Positions 1 to 7,357 of a DNA stretch of 34,586 bases are shown one piece after another. Location: contig JAJQGK010000118.1 in the NCBI GenBank assembly GCA_021200555.1, positions 1 to 34,586 on the forward strand. The letters are read 5' to 3'. The position numbers were made by a program, and so were the translations under genes. This DNA is from Clostridiales bacterium. Its GTDB lineage: Bacteria; Bacillota; Clostridia; Oscillospirales; Acutalibacteraceae. How positions within the stretch are numbered: position 1 is the stretch's first letter; each line of letters opens with the position of its first letter. The notes beneath the pieces were generated by a model. The model had not been told where the DNA came from and did no database searches. It saw only the letters and a list, made by a program, of their open reading frames with translations.

Positions 1-31
1 TTATTAACCAAAAAAAGATTTATTTTTTTAC

Positions 32-60
32 TTGACAAACGAATAAGTCTGTATTATAAT
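32..60 (+). promoter_or_regulatory. Consensus sigma-A promoter for the XRE regulator gene
   Basis: A perfect -35 TTGACA (32-37) and a perfect -10 TATAAT (55-60) are separated by 17 bp. Transcription should begin near 67. This leaves a leader just long enough for the GGAGG at 73-77 and argues that translation starts at ATG 86 and not at the track's ATG 71. Regulators of this type often repress their own promoter, but I see no clear palindromic operator here. Confidence 0.85.
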
Positions 61-85
61 ATCATCTGAAATGGAGGACCTAAAA

Positions 86-445
86 ATGAGTTACACAAAA
101 TTTGGTGAGTTTATGCGAATCCTGCGGGTTCAGCATCATGAGGTAATGGGGGATGCTGCGAAGTTTCTCGGCGTATCAACACCGTTTTTGTCTGCTGTTG
201 AAAACGGAAAGAAAAACATACCGGCAGAGTGGTTTGATATTATATCGGCCCATTATTCTCTTGATGAAAAGCAAATTGCGGAAATGAAGCAAGCCGCAGA
301 AAACTCAAAGACACAAATCAAAATCACACTTGCAAAATCCGAAGATTATCAAAGAGAGGCCGCACTTCAATTTGCACGCTCATTTGAAGGAATCGATGAG
401 GATACAGCGGAAAAAATTATAAAAATTTTAAAGGAGAAAACATAA
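86..445 (+). CDS. XRE/Cro-type helix-turn-helix transcriptional regulator
   Basis: A 119-aa protein, probably a cytoplasmic DNA-binding repressor. The N-terminal ~60 residues form an XRE helix-turn-helix: a GEFMRILR start, a DAAKFLGVSTPFLSAVENGKK core with the typical SAVENG recognition-helix segment, and an IPAEW turn. The C-terminal half is charged and helical (QREAALQFARSF, then EKIIKILKEK) and may dimerise. ATG 86 is preferred over the track start at 71 because GGAGG at 73-77 lies 8 nt before it and the promoter's likely start site is ~67. The stop overlaps the ATG of the next, broken gene by one base (TAATG), so the two were translationally coupled. XRE genes in this position often serve toxin-antitoxin or phage-like modules; that role is inference here because the partner is damaged. 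Confidence 0.85.
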   Translation: MSYTKFGEFMRILRVQHHEVMGDAAKFLGVSTPFLSAVENGKKNIPAEWFDIISAHYSLDEKQIAEMKQAAENSKTQIKITLAKSEDYQREAALQFARSFEGIDEDTAEKIIKILKEKT

Positions 446-814
446 TGCCTTTATATTGGAAAAAAAGTTATTTAAATGTACCTCTCAATGAAAAAGGGAT
501 TGCAGAGCATGAAGATTGCGACTCAAAGTTGGACAATGTATTTCAGTAGAGCTTACTGAAGAAGAATATTCTCTTTTAAGTGATTTCTTTTGTGAAATGA
601 ATAAAAAATTTAGTATTATATATAATAGACATTTTTGAGGAAGAAACGCTCGAAAAAGACAACATCAACTCAGCTATTGAACTTCTGAACAATATATTTC
701 CAAGAGCTTCAAGGTAAATTTACTTGAAGCTGAAAATAAATTAATGACGGCTTTTTTAAAGCAAAAAAATTAAATATGCCTGTTTACTTTGATTTTAAGG
801 AGATACAAATATGA
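445..814 (+). pseudogene. Frame-broken small gene downstream of the XRE regulator
   Basis: No single open frame covers this stretch, but coherent protein-like segments can be read by changing frame. MPLYWKKSYLNVPL begins at ATG 445 and stops at TAG 547-549. A segment with VELTEEEYSLLSDFF runs to TGA 636-638. EEETLEKDNINSAIELLNN runs to TAA 715-717. NLLEAENKLMTAFLK follows, and a last segment with LNMPVYFDF ends at TGA 812-814. The summed length would be about 120 aa. A good AAGGAG Shine-Dalgarno (431-436) precedes ATG 445. The later breaks lie in or near A/T homopolymers, so they may be real decay or assembly errors. The family is not recognised. Position after an XRE gene suggests an accessory partner, which is inference. 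Confidence 0.6.
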
Positions 815-867
815 AAAATACTTATTGCAGACAAAAATTTTTTAAGGGGATTAAAATAGATGATTAA
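811..867 (+). CDS. Possible 18-aa upstream ORF
   Basis: ATG 811 overlaps the last stop of the broken gene (ATGA arrangement) and has AAGGAG at 797-802 with 8-nt spacing. It encodes MKNTYCRQKFFKGIKIDD and ends at TAA 865-867, overlapping the ATG of the next ORF at 860. It could be a coupling peptide or the severed start of a neighbouring gene. Only the start signals support it; there is no recognised homology. Confidence 0.3.
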   Translation: MKNTYCRQKFFKGIKIDD

Positions 868-1138
868 CGGAAATCCAAATGACTTCTTATATGTGCTTTA
901 TTCAGGGCAAGACACTGTATATATATTTCATGGAATAAAATATTGGTTTCAAGGTTATACAACACCTAATGGTTTCCATATGGAAATTTTCCAATACCAA
1001 CCTCCGACAGAAGGATATACATGGGAATTTGACGCATCTTCTGCTGATGAGGGCAAAAAAGCATTTATAACGGCACCCATTTTCGAGGGCAAAACTTTTT
1101 GGGAAGTCGAGCAGGAGATCGAGTGGACAGATGAATAA
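860..1138 (+). CDS. Hypothetical protein, 92 aa
   Basis: I do not recognise the family. The protein is soluble, acidic and rich in aromatic residues (FLYVLYSG, YIFHGIKYWFQGY, then a TWEFDASS segment), with no signal peptide or membrane segment. AAGGGGA at 844-850 gives a Shine-Dalgarno about 9 nt before ATG 860, and an in-frame TAG at 857-859 rules out a longer N-terminus. Its end overlaps the next gene by 8 nt, so the two are likely co-translated. Small, aromatic, overlapping genes near an XRE regulator resemble immunity-protein or mobile accessory cargo; that is a guess from context and not from a motif. Confidence 0.65.
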   Translation: MINGNPNDFLYVLYSGQDTVYIFHGIKYWFQGYTTPNGFHMEIFQYQPPTEGYTWEFDASSADEGKKAFITAPIFEGKTFWEVEQEIEWTDE

Positions 1139-1490
1139 CATTGATTTTTATAAAGGCTTTGAAGGTGAACCGAAAATTGAGTTAAAAATTATCGAAGATT
1201 CAAATCTTGCTCTGCATATTTGGGACGGATATTTTTGCGACATTTTCAGCAATCCGGTTTTTCACGAAAAGGGCCGGACGGGTTTTACAAAGGACTATCA
1301 AGAGGGTGTAAGAACCTATGATAACGAAGGCACCCTGATTAATATTCCGGAATATCTCTCTGACTTGCGTACATATAGAGGCAATCGGTTTGAAATTGCA
1401 GAAACCTCCAAATGCTTAGATTTGATTTGCGACTTTTTAGAGTATGCAGAGAAGCAGAATTATACAGTCCTTGTAAGCCGGCAGTGTTAA
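1131..1490 (+). CDS. Hypothetical protein, 119 aa
   Basis: The family is not recognised. The protein is acidic and probably cytoplasmic, with beta-rich segments such as ELKIIEDSNLALHIWDGY and a C-terminal helix LDLICDFLEYAEKQ ending in VSRQC. ATG 1131 lies inside the end of the preceding gene (8-nt overlap), the usual sign of translational coupling. The GAGCAGGAG region upstream may supply the ribosome site. It closes the small accessory patch: a fusA-like gene with its own promoter follows. An immunity-like role is possible but unsupported by any motif I can name. Confidence 0.7.
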   Translation: MNNIDFYKGFEGEPKIELKIIEDSNLALHIWDGYFCDIFSNPVFHEKGRTGFTKDYQEGVRTYDNEGTLINIPEYLSDLRTYRGNRFEIAETSKCLDLICDFLEYAEKQNYTVLVSRQC

Positions 1491-1646
1491 GCAACCGATG
1501 ATTAAATTACACCTGACGCAACGCCGCCGCATCCAAACGTATGCGAGAGCGGCTGAATTATCGGGAGGCGGGTAGTTACGAAAAAAAGTCTGTACAATTT
1601 TGGCTTTGTATTTTTTTCAATTTTAGTCAAAAAGATAAAATAATCA
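1491..1646 (+). other. Intergenic stretch with a possible remnant of the dispersed repeat
   Basis: No gene is seen. Just after the stop, GCAACCGATGATTAAATTAC resembles the left end of the repeat at 26561 (GCAACCGATTAAATCAC) and the inverted right end of the one at 11925-12090. The rest, including a GC-rich CGCCGCCGCATCC segment, is not clearly shared. It may be a decayed copy. The remainder is AT-rich and leads into the promoter at 1647. Confidence 0.35.
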
Positions 1647-1675
1647 TTGAAATCCAAAATCGGTTATGTTATAAT
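1647..1675 (+). promoter_or_regulatory. Promoter of the EF-G-like gene
   Basis: TTGAAA (1647-1652) and TATAAT (1670-1675) are separated by 17 bp. The leader of about 75 nt contains a possible weak hairpin (GTAAA...TTTAC flanking an AU-rich loop) before the GGGAGG ribosome site at 1742-1747. Confidence 0.75.
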
Positions 1676-1756
1676 AGCAATGTTATGTGAAGTAAAAACA
1701 AAAAATATCAATATGCCCGGCTATTTTGCTTTACGGCATAAAGGGAGGAACTTACA

Positions 1757-3802
1757 TTGAAACTTTACAGCGCAGACAAAATCCGCAACATTGCCATAGC
1801 AGGACGCGGCGGCAGAGGAAAAACGACTCTTGCCGAAGCAATGCTTTATACAGCCGGCGCTACCGACAGGCTTGGCCGTGTTCTTGACGGAAATACGGTA
1901 ATGGATTATGATGCCGAGGAGAGAAGAAGAAAATCATCTGTCCAAATGGCAGTAGCTCCGATTGAATGGCTTGACACCAAAATCAATCTTATCGACACTC
2001 CCGGCGCATTTGACTTTGCGGGAGGCGCCGCAGAGGGCATGAGAGCGGCAGGCACGGCTCTTATCGTGCTTCAATCCGGCGGCGGCGTTGACGTAGGTGC
2101 AGAAAAGGCTTATAAGGCGGCTGTTAAAAACGGCAAGTCTGTTATTTTTGCTGTCACAAAGTGCGATGATGAAAACGGTCACTTTTTCAATACATTCGAC
2201 GCTCTTAAAGAGGAGTACGGCACTCCCGTCTGCCCTGTGGTTATCCCCAATATAGTAGACGGAAAAATCGATTGCTACATAGACTTTGCGGTAGGCAAGG
2301 CTTATAAATATGACGGAGGCAAAAGAACCGAGGTTCCCATGCCCCAGGGCGATAAAATCGACAGAATGAGAGAAGAGCTGTTTGAGGCTGTTGCCACAAC
2401 CGACGACGATCTTATGGAAAAATATTTCGGCGGCGAACCCTTCACACAGGATGAAATTTACAACGGTCTCAGTGCAGGAATTACCGACGGCTCTGTATAT
2501 CCCGTTATGGCCTGCTCCGGCTACACAACTGAGGCGGTTGACATCCTTCTTGATTCGATTGCCAACTTTGCTCCCTCCGCTGCCGCAAAAACAGGCGAAG
2601 GCGACTTAAAGTGCGATCCCGACGGCAATCTTGCGGCGATTTGCTTCAAATCCGTTGCGGATCCGTTTGTGGGAAAAATGTCATATATAAAGGTTGTTTC
2701 CGGTAAAATCACCCCAGACATGACTGCATACAACCCCAGGACGGCGGAAACCGTCAAAATAGGCAAGCTCCTTATACTCAGAGGCGGCAAGCAGGAGGAT
2801 ACGAACTGCATCACGGCGGGAGACATAGGCGTTCTCACAAAGCTTGCGGGCGTACACACAGGCGACACTCTTTGCAGCGAAAAGAACATAGTGGAGCTCA
2901 GCGGCGTAGACTTCCCCAAGCCCTGTCTTTCAATGGCGGTTAAGGTTCGCAAAAAGGGTGAAGAGGAAAAGGTTGCACAGGGTCTGCGCAGACTTATGAC
3001 CGAGGATCCCACAATCGACTTCTACACAAACGAAGAAACCAAGGAAATGATACTTGCCGGCATCGGTGAGCAGCACCTTGATATTATAGTGAACAAGCTT
3101 AAAACAAAATTCGGAGTTGAGGTTGATCTTACGACTCCCAAGGTTGCGTACAGAGAGACGATAAAGAAAAAGGTTGAGGTTCAGGGCAGACATAAAAAGC
3201 AGTCCGGCGGTCACGGTCAGTTCGGCGATGTTTGGATCAGATTCGAGCCCTGCGACAGTGAAGAGCTTGTGTTTGCCGAAGAGGTATTCGGCGGTTCCGT
3301 TCCCAAGAACTTCTTCCCCGCAGTTGAAAAGGGACTTAGAGAAAGCGTTCAGAAGGGTCTTGTGGCGGGCTATCCCGTAGTCGGAATAAAAGCCACTCTT
3401 TATGACGGCTCCTACCATCCCGTTGACTCCTCGGAAATGGCATTTAAAACAGCCGCTTCCCTTGCATTCAAAAAGCTTAATCCCGATGCAAATCCCGTAA
3501 TTCTTGAGCCTATCGGCACTTTGAACGCTTATATGCCCGATGAAAATCTCGGCGATATTATGGGCGACATCACAAAGAGACGAGGCAGAGTTTTAGGCAT
3601 GGGTCCTGCCGAAGAGCCTAAAATGCAAAAGCTTGAGGCTGAGGTTCCCATGGCTGAAATGGGTGATTTCTCCACCATTCTCCGCTCCGTCACCATAGGC
3701 AGAGGCTACTTTGATTTCGAGTTCTGCCGTTATGAGGAAGCTCCCGCATCTGTTGCCCAGAAGGTTATCGAGGATGCAAAGAAAAACGCAGAAGAGGAAT
3801 AA
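1757..3802 (+). CDS. Divergent elongation factor G-like translational GTPase
   Basis: A 681-aa cytoplasmic protein with the full EF-G domain order: an N-terminal GTPase, domain II, and domains III-V with the RGRVLGM and GYFDFEF segments near the end. The start is TTG 1757, set by GGGAGG (1742-1747) 9 nt upstream. The GTPase motifs are altered. The P-loop is GRGGRGKTT (16-24) instead of the AHIDAGKTT type, and switch I reads EERRRKSSVQ where canonical EF-G has the RGIT threonine. Switch II is DTPGAFDF (80-87), with Ala at the position of the catalytic histidine of DTPGH; the base motif is TKCD (134-137). Clostridia often carry such a second EF-G-like protein besides canonical FusA. Its role is not settled and it should not be equated with the translocase. 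It is monocistronic with its own promoter and terminator. Confidence 0.85.
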   Translation: MKLYSADKIRNIAIAGRGGRGKTTLAEAMLYTAGATDRLGRVLDGNTVMDYDAEERRRKSSVQMAVAPIEWLDTKINLIDTPGAFDFAGGAAEGMRAAGTALIVLQSGGGVDVGAEKAYKAAVKNGKSVIFAVTKCDDENGHFFNTFDALKEEYGTPVCPVVIPNIVDGKIDCYIDFAVGKAYKYDGGKRTEVPMPQGDKIDRMREELFEAVATTDDDLMEKYFGGEPFTQDEIYNGLSAGITDGSVYPVMACSGYTTEAVDILLDSIANFAPSAAAKTGEGDLKCDPDGNLAAICFKSVADPFVGKMSYIKVVSGKITPDMTAYNPRTAETVKIGKLLILRGGKQEDTNCITAGDIGVLTKLAGVHTGDTLCSEKNIVELSGVDFPKPCLSMAVKVRKKGEEEKVAQGLRRLMTEDPTIDFYTNEETKEMILAGIGEQHLDIIVNKLKTKFGVEVDLTTPKVAYRETIKKKVEVQGRHKKQSGGHGQFGDVWIRFEPCDSEELVFAEEVFGGSVPKNFFPAVEKGLRESVQKGLVAGYPVVGIKATLYDGSYHPVDSSEMAFKTAASLAFKKLNPDANPVILEPIGTLNAYMPDENLGDIMGDITKRRGRVLGMGPAEEPKMQKLEAEVPMAEMGDFSTILRSVTIGRGYFDFEFCRYEEAPASVAQKVIEDAKKNAEEE

Positions 3803-3826
3803 TCCCCTCGGAGATAAAATTACAAC

Positions 3827-3869
3827 AACAAGAAAACCCGTCACTCAGGCGGCGGGTTACGCTTGTTTT
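3827..3869 (+). terminator. Terminator of the EF-G-like gene
   Basis: AACAAG...CTTGTT outer arms and AACCCG...CGGGTT inner arms form a stacked hairpin 24 nt after the stop codon, ending in a short TTTT tract. This is probably the rho-independent terminator. Confidence 0.65.
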
Positions 3870-3897
3870 AACAAAAATAAACATCATCATAAAAATG

Positions 3898-3930
3898 AAA
3901 GCCGGCAATTAAGTCGGCTTCAATATTTTT
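3898..3930. terminator. Second hairpin, probably bidirectional
   Basis: AGCCGGC (3900-3906) pairs with GTCGGCT (3913-3919) around an AATTAA loop, with one G-U pair. A T-rich tract (CAATATTTTT) follows on the + strand, and the opposite strand runs into TTTTTATG. It can back up termination from both sides of this convergent junction. Confidence 0.55.
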
Positions 3931-3932
3931 GC

Positions 3933-3965
3933 AAAAAAGGAAGGGCATTAAATCAATACCCTTCC
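3933..3965 (-). terminator. Terminator of the minus-strand 46-aa gene
   Basis: Read on the minus strand, GGAAGGG and CCCTTCC form a perfect 7-bp stem followed directly by TTTTTT (complement of 3933-3938). It begins 20 nt after the stop codon of the small minus-strand ORF, a textbook intrinsic terminator for it. Confidence 0.85.
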
Positions 3966-3984
3966 CAATTGAAAATTCGGAGAA

Positions 3985-4125
3985 TTATTCCGTCTCTTCC
4001 GTATCGCCCGTATCAGCCGCTGTCGTTGTTGTCTCAATTCCAAGATAGCTAAGTATCATGGCAAAATACTTACTCAGAAGCTGAGTGATATAGTCAATGT
4101 AAACTATAAATGCTGTAAGATCCAT
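3985..4125 (-). CDS. 46-aa small protein with its own promoter and terminator
   Basis: This ORF is too short for the track. It starts at ATG 4125 and stops at TAA 3985, with GAGGTG 6 nt before the start. The peptide begins MDLTAFIVYIDYITQLLSK. Its first ~30 residues are hydrophobic and aromatic, long enough for one membrane-associated or amphipathic helix (FIVYIDYITQLL, then YFAMILSYLG). The last ~16 residues are a hydrophilic Thr/Asp/Glu tail (TTTTAADTGDTEETE). A promoter (4152-4180) and a strong terminator (3933-3965) frame it precisely, which makes a chance ORF unlikely. I do not recognise a named family. A small membrane-associated peptide is the simplest reading. Confidence 0.8.
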   Translation of the reverse strand: MDLTAFIVYIDYITQLLSKYFAMILSYLGIETTTTAADTGDTEETE

Positions 4126-4151
4126 GTCTTGCACCTCGCTTTTTTTCTTTT

Positions 4152-4180
4152 ATTTTATCATGTGCTGCAAGTTTTTTCAA
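4152..4180 (-). promoter_or_regulatory. Promoter of the 46-aa minus-strand gene
   Basis: On the minus strand, TTGAAA (4180-4175) and TAAAAT (4157-4152) are 17 bp apart. The -10 ends 26 bp before the small ORF's ATG. Confidence 0.8.
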
Positions 4181-4228
4181 GTGTTTTCATAAAATTCATT
4201 GAGAAACGCCGAAAATATTTTCTCATCC

Positions 4229-4257
4229 TTGACATACAGAGTTCATACGGGTAAAAT
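4229..4257 (+). promoter_or_regulatory. Promoter for the two FAD oxidoreductase genes
   Basis: TTGACA (4229-4234) and TAAAAT (4252-4257) are spaced by 17 bp. The leader to ATG 4356 is about 90 nt, AT-rich, with no recognised riboswitch. The promoter is divergent from the small-protein promoter at 4152-4180. Confidence 0.8.
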
Positions 4258-4355
4258 AATTCAGTAAGAAACCGTATTTGCATATAAATGCTTTATTATA
4301 AAAAAGGCGGGGTATATTCTGCTTTTACTTTACACAGAAAAGGAAATCCTATCTT

Positions 4356-5597
4356 ATGAGTCGAAAAATTCTTGCAATAATCGGCGGCGGCGCTTCGGGA
4401 ATGGCTGCGGCGGCAGAGGCTTCCGATTATGCCGATAACGACACGGAAATAATCATATACGAAAGACTGCCCACCGTGGGAAAAAAGCTCCTTGCCACGG
4501 GAAACGGCAGGTGCAACATTATGAATAAAAACGCCGATATAAAAATGTATTCCGGAGACACGGGACAGGCGGAAGCGGTTTTCAAAAATTATACGCCCCG
4601 AGACAATATTGAATTTTTTGAAAAAATGGGCTTGCGTTTTTCCGAGGAGGAGGACGGAAGGCTGTACCCTATGAGCTTTCGTGCGGCTTCTGTCCTGGAC
4701 GCTTTAAGGTTTGAGCTTGCAAACAGAAATATAAGAACCGTTACAGGCTGCAAAATCGAAAAAATCGAGAAAGACAAAGAGGGTTTTATTTTAAACGGCT
4801 CCGAAAAAGCAAATGCCGTTATCGTTGCGGGAGGCGGTAAATCCGCCAAGGTTCAGGGGTCGGACGGTTCATGCTTCGAGCTGCTTAAATCGCTGGGAGT
4901 AAAAATAAATCCAACCTTCCCGTCATTAACCGGAATTGTTATCAAAAAGAAAAACAAGGCTCTTAAAGGAATAAGGGCAAAGGGCGAAATTCTCATTGTG
5001 GACTCCGGGCGGGTCAAGGCATCCGCAAAGGGCGAACTTCAATATACCGATTACGGGATTTCCGGTATTCCCGCAATGAACGTATCAAGAGCGGTATCGG
5101 AGCATTTTGCACTTCATAAAAAAGGACAAATTTTAATGGCGGTAAACTGCATGCCCGATTTCTCCGCAGAGGAAATTTTTGACTACATAATACAGCGAAA
5201 AAAGTCCAATCCAAGCCTTAAATGCGAGGATTTGCTTTCAGGCGTTATGCCTAAGCAGCTGGGAATTGCAAAAATCGAAAAAGCGGGAATAAACAGATCG
5301 TCACCTTTAAGCTCCGTAACAAAAAGCTCAGCGGCGGCTTTAACGGAGATTTTAAATTCCGACATATTCGAAATAAGCGGCGTTTTGGGTTTTGACCACT
5401 CCAAGGTTACAGCCGGCGGCGCAGATTTGTCTTTTTTTGACAATGAAACCCTTGAGGCGAAAAAGCTGCCCGGACTTTTTGCCTGCGGAGAGGTTTTGAA
5501 TATCGACGGAATATGCGGAGGATATAATTTAGGCTGGGCGTGGAGCTCCGGAAGAGCCGCAGGAAAGGCTGCGGCGTTATATCTCGCACGCCGATAA
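4356..5597 (+). CDS. HI0933/BaiN-like NAD(P)/FAD-dependent oxidoreductase
   Basis: A 413-aa cytoplasmic flavoprotein. The N-terminal Rossmann motif IIGGGASGMAAA (about 8-19) binds FAD, and the family signature GNGRCNIMN follows at about 49-57. The C-terminal FAD contact region reads FACGEVLNIDGICGGYNL followed by GWAWSSGRAAG. Length and motifs match the HI0933-like family, to which the bile-acid enzyme BaiN and proteins annotated as aminoacetone oxidases belong. The true substrate is unknown for most members, so I do not assign BaiN activity. It starts at ATG 4356 with AAAAGGA upstream. It is first in a likely two-gene operon with the next flavoprotein, 39 bp away. Confidence 0.9.
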   Translation: MSRKILAIIGGGASGMAAAAEASDYADNDTEIIIYERLPTVGKKLLATGNGRCNIMNKNADIKMYSGDTGQAEAVFKNYTPRDNIEFFEKMGLRFSEEEDGRLYPMSFRAASVLDALRFELANRNIRTVTGCKIEKIEKDKEGFILNGSEKANAVIVAGGGKSAKVQGSDGSCFELLKSLGVKINPTFPSLTGIVIKKKNKALKGIRAKGEILIVDSGRVKASAKGELQYTDYGISGIPAMNVSRAVSEHFALHKKGQILMAVNCMPDFSAEEIFDYIIQRKKSNPSLKCEDLLSGVMPKQLGIAKIEKAGINRSSPLSSVTKSSAAALTEILNSDIFEISGVLGFDHSKVTAGGADLSFFDNETLEAKKLPGLFACGEVLNIDGICGGYNLGWAWSSGRAAGKAAALYLARR

Positions 5598-5636
5598 ATA
5601 TTTGACATTTTTTATTATGGGACTTTGGTGAAAATT

Positions 5637-7232
5637 ATGCTGAGAATAAATGAGCTGTCCGTCTCCCTTGACGAACCGAAAGAAAATTTAAAAAAAGCTG
5701 CCGCCGGCGTAATCGGCGTAAATCCCGAGGATTTTCTGTCCTTTGAGGTTGTCAGGCAGTCTGTGGATTCACGGCAGAAAACCATCAGACTTGTATACTC
5801 CGTGGAGGTCGCTCTGCCCTTCGGTGAAGAGGATATTGCCGCAGGTTTTCCGAAAAATAAAGTTACACTTGTTGAAAAATACAAGTACGAGCTGCCCGAA
5901 AACAGAAGGACGTCATATCTGCGTCCCGTTATTGTGGGGTTCGGTCCCGCAGGAATGCTGTGCGGTCTTATGCTTGCAAAATCGGGACTTAAGCCTCTTA
6001 TCATAGAAAGAGGTCATGACGTTGACAGGCGAAAAAGGGACGTGTCCGATTTTTGGACGAAGCGAATACTCAACACAAATTCAAACGTTCAATTCGGCGA
6101 GGGCGGCGCAGGCACTTTTTCAGACGGCAAGCTTACAACGGGAATAAAGGATCCGCGGTGCAGAGAGGTATTTAATGTTCTTCACTCTCACGGGGCGCCG
6201 GACGATATTATGTATTCCGCAAGACCGCATATAGGCACGGATCTGTTATCGGGCATTGTGAAAAATATCCGCAGCGACATAATATCCATGGGCGGTGAAA
6301 TCAGATTCGGCTGCCGTCTTACCGACATCATATCGGCAAATGACTTTGTTCATGGCATTACAATCACCGATGAGAATGGCAAAAACGAGGACATTGAAAC
6401 GGACTGCGTTGTGCTTTGTATAGGTCATTCCGCAAGAGATACGGTTAAAATGCTTTTTGACAAGGGCGTTAAGATGGAGCAGAAGGCTTTTTCCGTAGGC
6501 ACGAGAATTGAGCATCCTCAGGAATTTATCAACAAGGCTCAATACGGTAAAATGTGGAACGATCCGAGACTGGGAGCAGCCGATTACAAGCTGTCCAATC
6601 ACCCTTTGCACGGCAGAGGCGGTTATACATTTTGTATGTGTCCGGGAGGAACCGTAGTAGCCGCTTCAAGTGAAGAGCGGGGAATGGTTGTAAACGGCAT
6701 GAGTGAGTATGCCAGAGACGGTGAAAACGCCAACGCCGCAATTCTTGTGGGGATTGAGCCGTCATACTTTGAGGATAATCACCCGCTGTCGGGAATTGAG
6801 CTGCAAAGGCAGATTGAAAGGGCGGGCTTTGAACACGGCGGATGTGATTATACCGCTCCGGCTCAGCTGCTGGGGGATTTTATCAGCGGAAGTCCGTCGT
6901 TAAAAGGCGGCAGCGTAAAGCCGACTTGTCCCACAGGCGTCACATATACGGATATGAGGGCCGTTCTTCCAAGGTATGTGACGGACACTATCGGCGAGGC
7001 AATAACGGCATTTGACAAAAAAATGCCGGGGTACGCCATGAAGGATGCCGTTTTTACGTTTCCCGAAAGCAGAAGCTCCTCCCCTGTCAGAATTTTAAGA
7101 GACGAATTTTTCCAAACTAACATAAGAGGTCTTTATCCCTGCGGCGAGGGAGCGGGATATGCGGGAGGCATTGTATCCGCAGCCGTTGACGGGATGCGCT
7201 GCGCCGAAGCGGTTCTGAATGATGAGACATAA
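5637..7232 (+). CDS. FAD-dependent dehydrogenase, COG2509 type
   Basis: About 531 aa. The N-terminal ~90 residues are the small alpha/beta domain usual in this family (MLRINELSVSL...). A dinucleotide-binding segment VGFGPAGMLCGLMLAKSG follows, then GEGGAGTFSDGKLTTG, a signature of these uncharacterised FAD dehydrogenases. The C-terminal FAD motif is YPCGEGAGYAGGIVSAAVDG. I place the start at ATG 5637 because family members begin close to this M-L-R-I segment; the track's TTG 5625 and a GTG at 5628 are alternatives with weak ribosome sites. The substrate is unknown. It sits 39 bp behind the HI0933-like gene and is likely co-transcribed. No strong terminator follows. Confidence 0.88.
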   Translation: MLRINELSVSLDEPKENLKKAAAGVIGVNPEDFLSFEVVRQSVDSRQKTIRLVYSVEVALPFGEEDIAAGFPKNKVTLVEKYKYELPENRRTSYLRPVIVGFGPAGMLCGLMLAKSGLKPLIIERGHDVDRRKRDVSDFWTKRILNTNSNVQFGEGGAGTFSDGKLTTGIKDPRCREVFNVLHSHGAPDDIMYSARPHIGTDLLSGIVKNIRSDIISMGGEIRFGCRLTDIISANDFVHGITITDENGKNEDIETDCVVLCIGHSARDTVKMLFDKGVKMEQKAFSVGTRIEHPQEFINKAQYGKMWNDPRLGAADYKLSNHPLHGRGGYTFCMCPGGTVVAASSEERGMVVNGMSEYARDGENANAAILVGIEPSYFEDNHPLSGIELQRQIERAGFEHGGCDYTAPAQLLGDFISGSPSLKGGSVKPTCPTGVTYTDMRAVLPRYVTDTIGEAITAFDKKMPGYAMKDAVFTFPESRSSSPVRILRDEFFQTNIRGLYPCGEGAGYAGGIVSAAVDGMRCAEAVLNDET

Positions 7233-7295
7233 AACAGTTTCCGAACATATACCGAAAACCTTAAAAATTTATTCATAAATATTGCATTATTTCTG

Positions 7296-7324
7296 TTGAG
7301 TATTCCGACTGAATATGGTATAAT
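7296..7324 (+). promoter_or_regulatory. Promoter of the pseudokinase gene
   Basis: TTGAGT (7296-7301) and TATAAT (7319-7324) are spaced 17 bp. The track's ATG 7325 directly abuts the -10 and lies upstream of the expected transcription start, so it cannot be the translation start. Confidence 0.8.
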
Positions 7325-7357
7325 ATGTTGATAGAAAAGAAAACCGGAGGGTTTGAT

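Noticed and set aside
2521-3418. Long minus-strand ORFs opposite the EF-G-like gene (163 and 162 aa)
   Set aside because: They are shadows of a strongly supported + strand gene, with no ribosome sites or domain motifs.
7325-7357. Track start ATG 7325 for the pseudokinase
   Set aside because: It directly follows the -10 box, upstream of the expected transcription start; ATG 7358 has GGAGGG at proper spacing.
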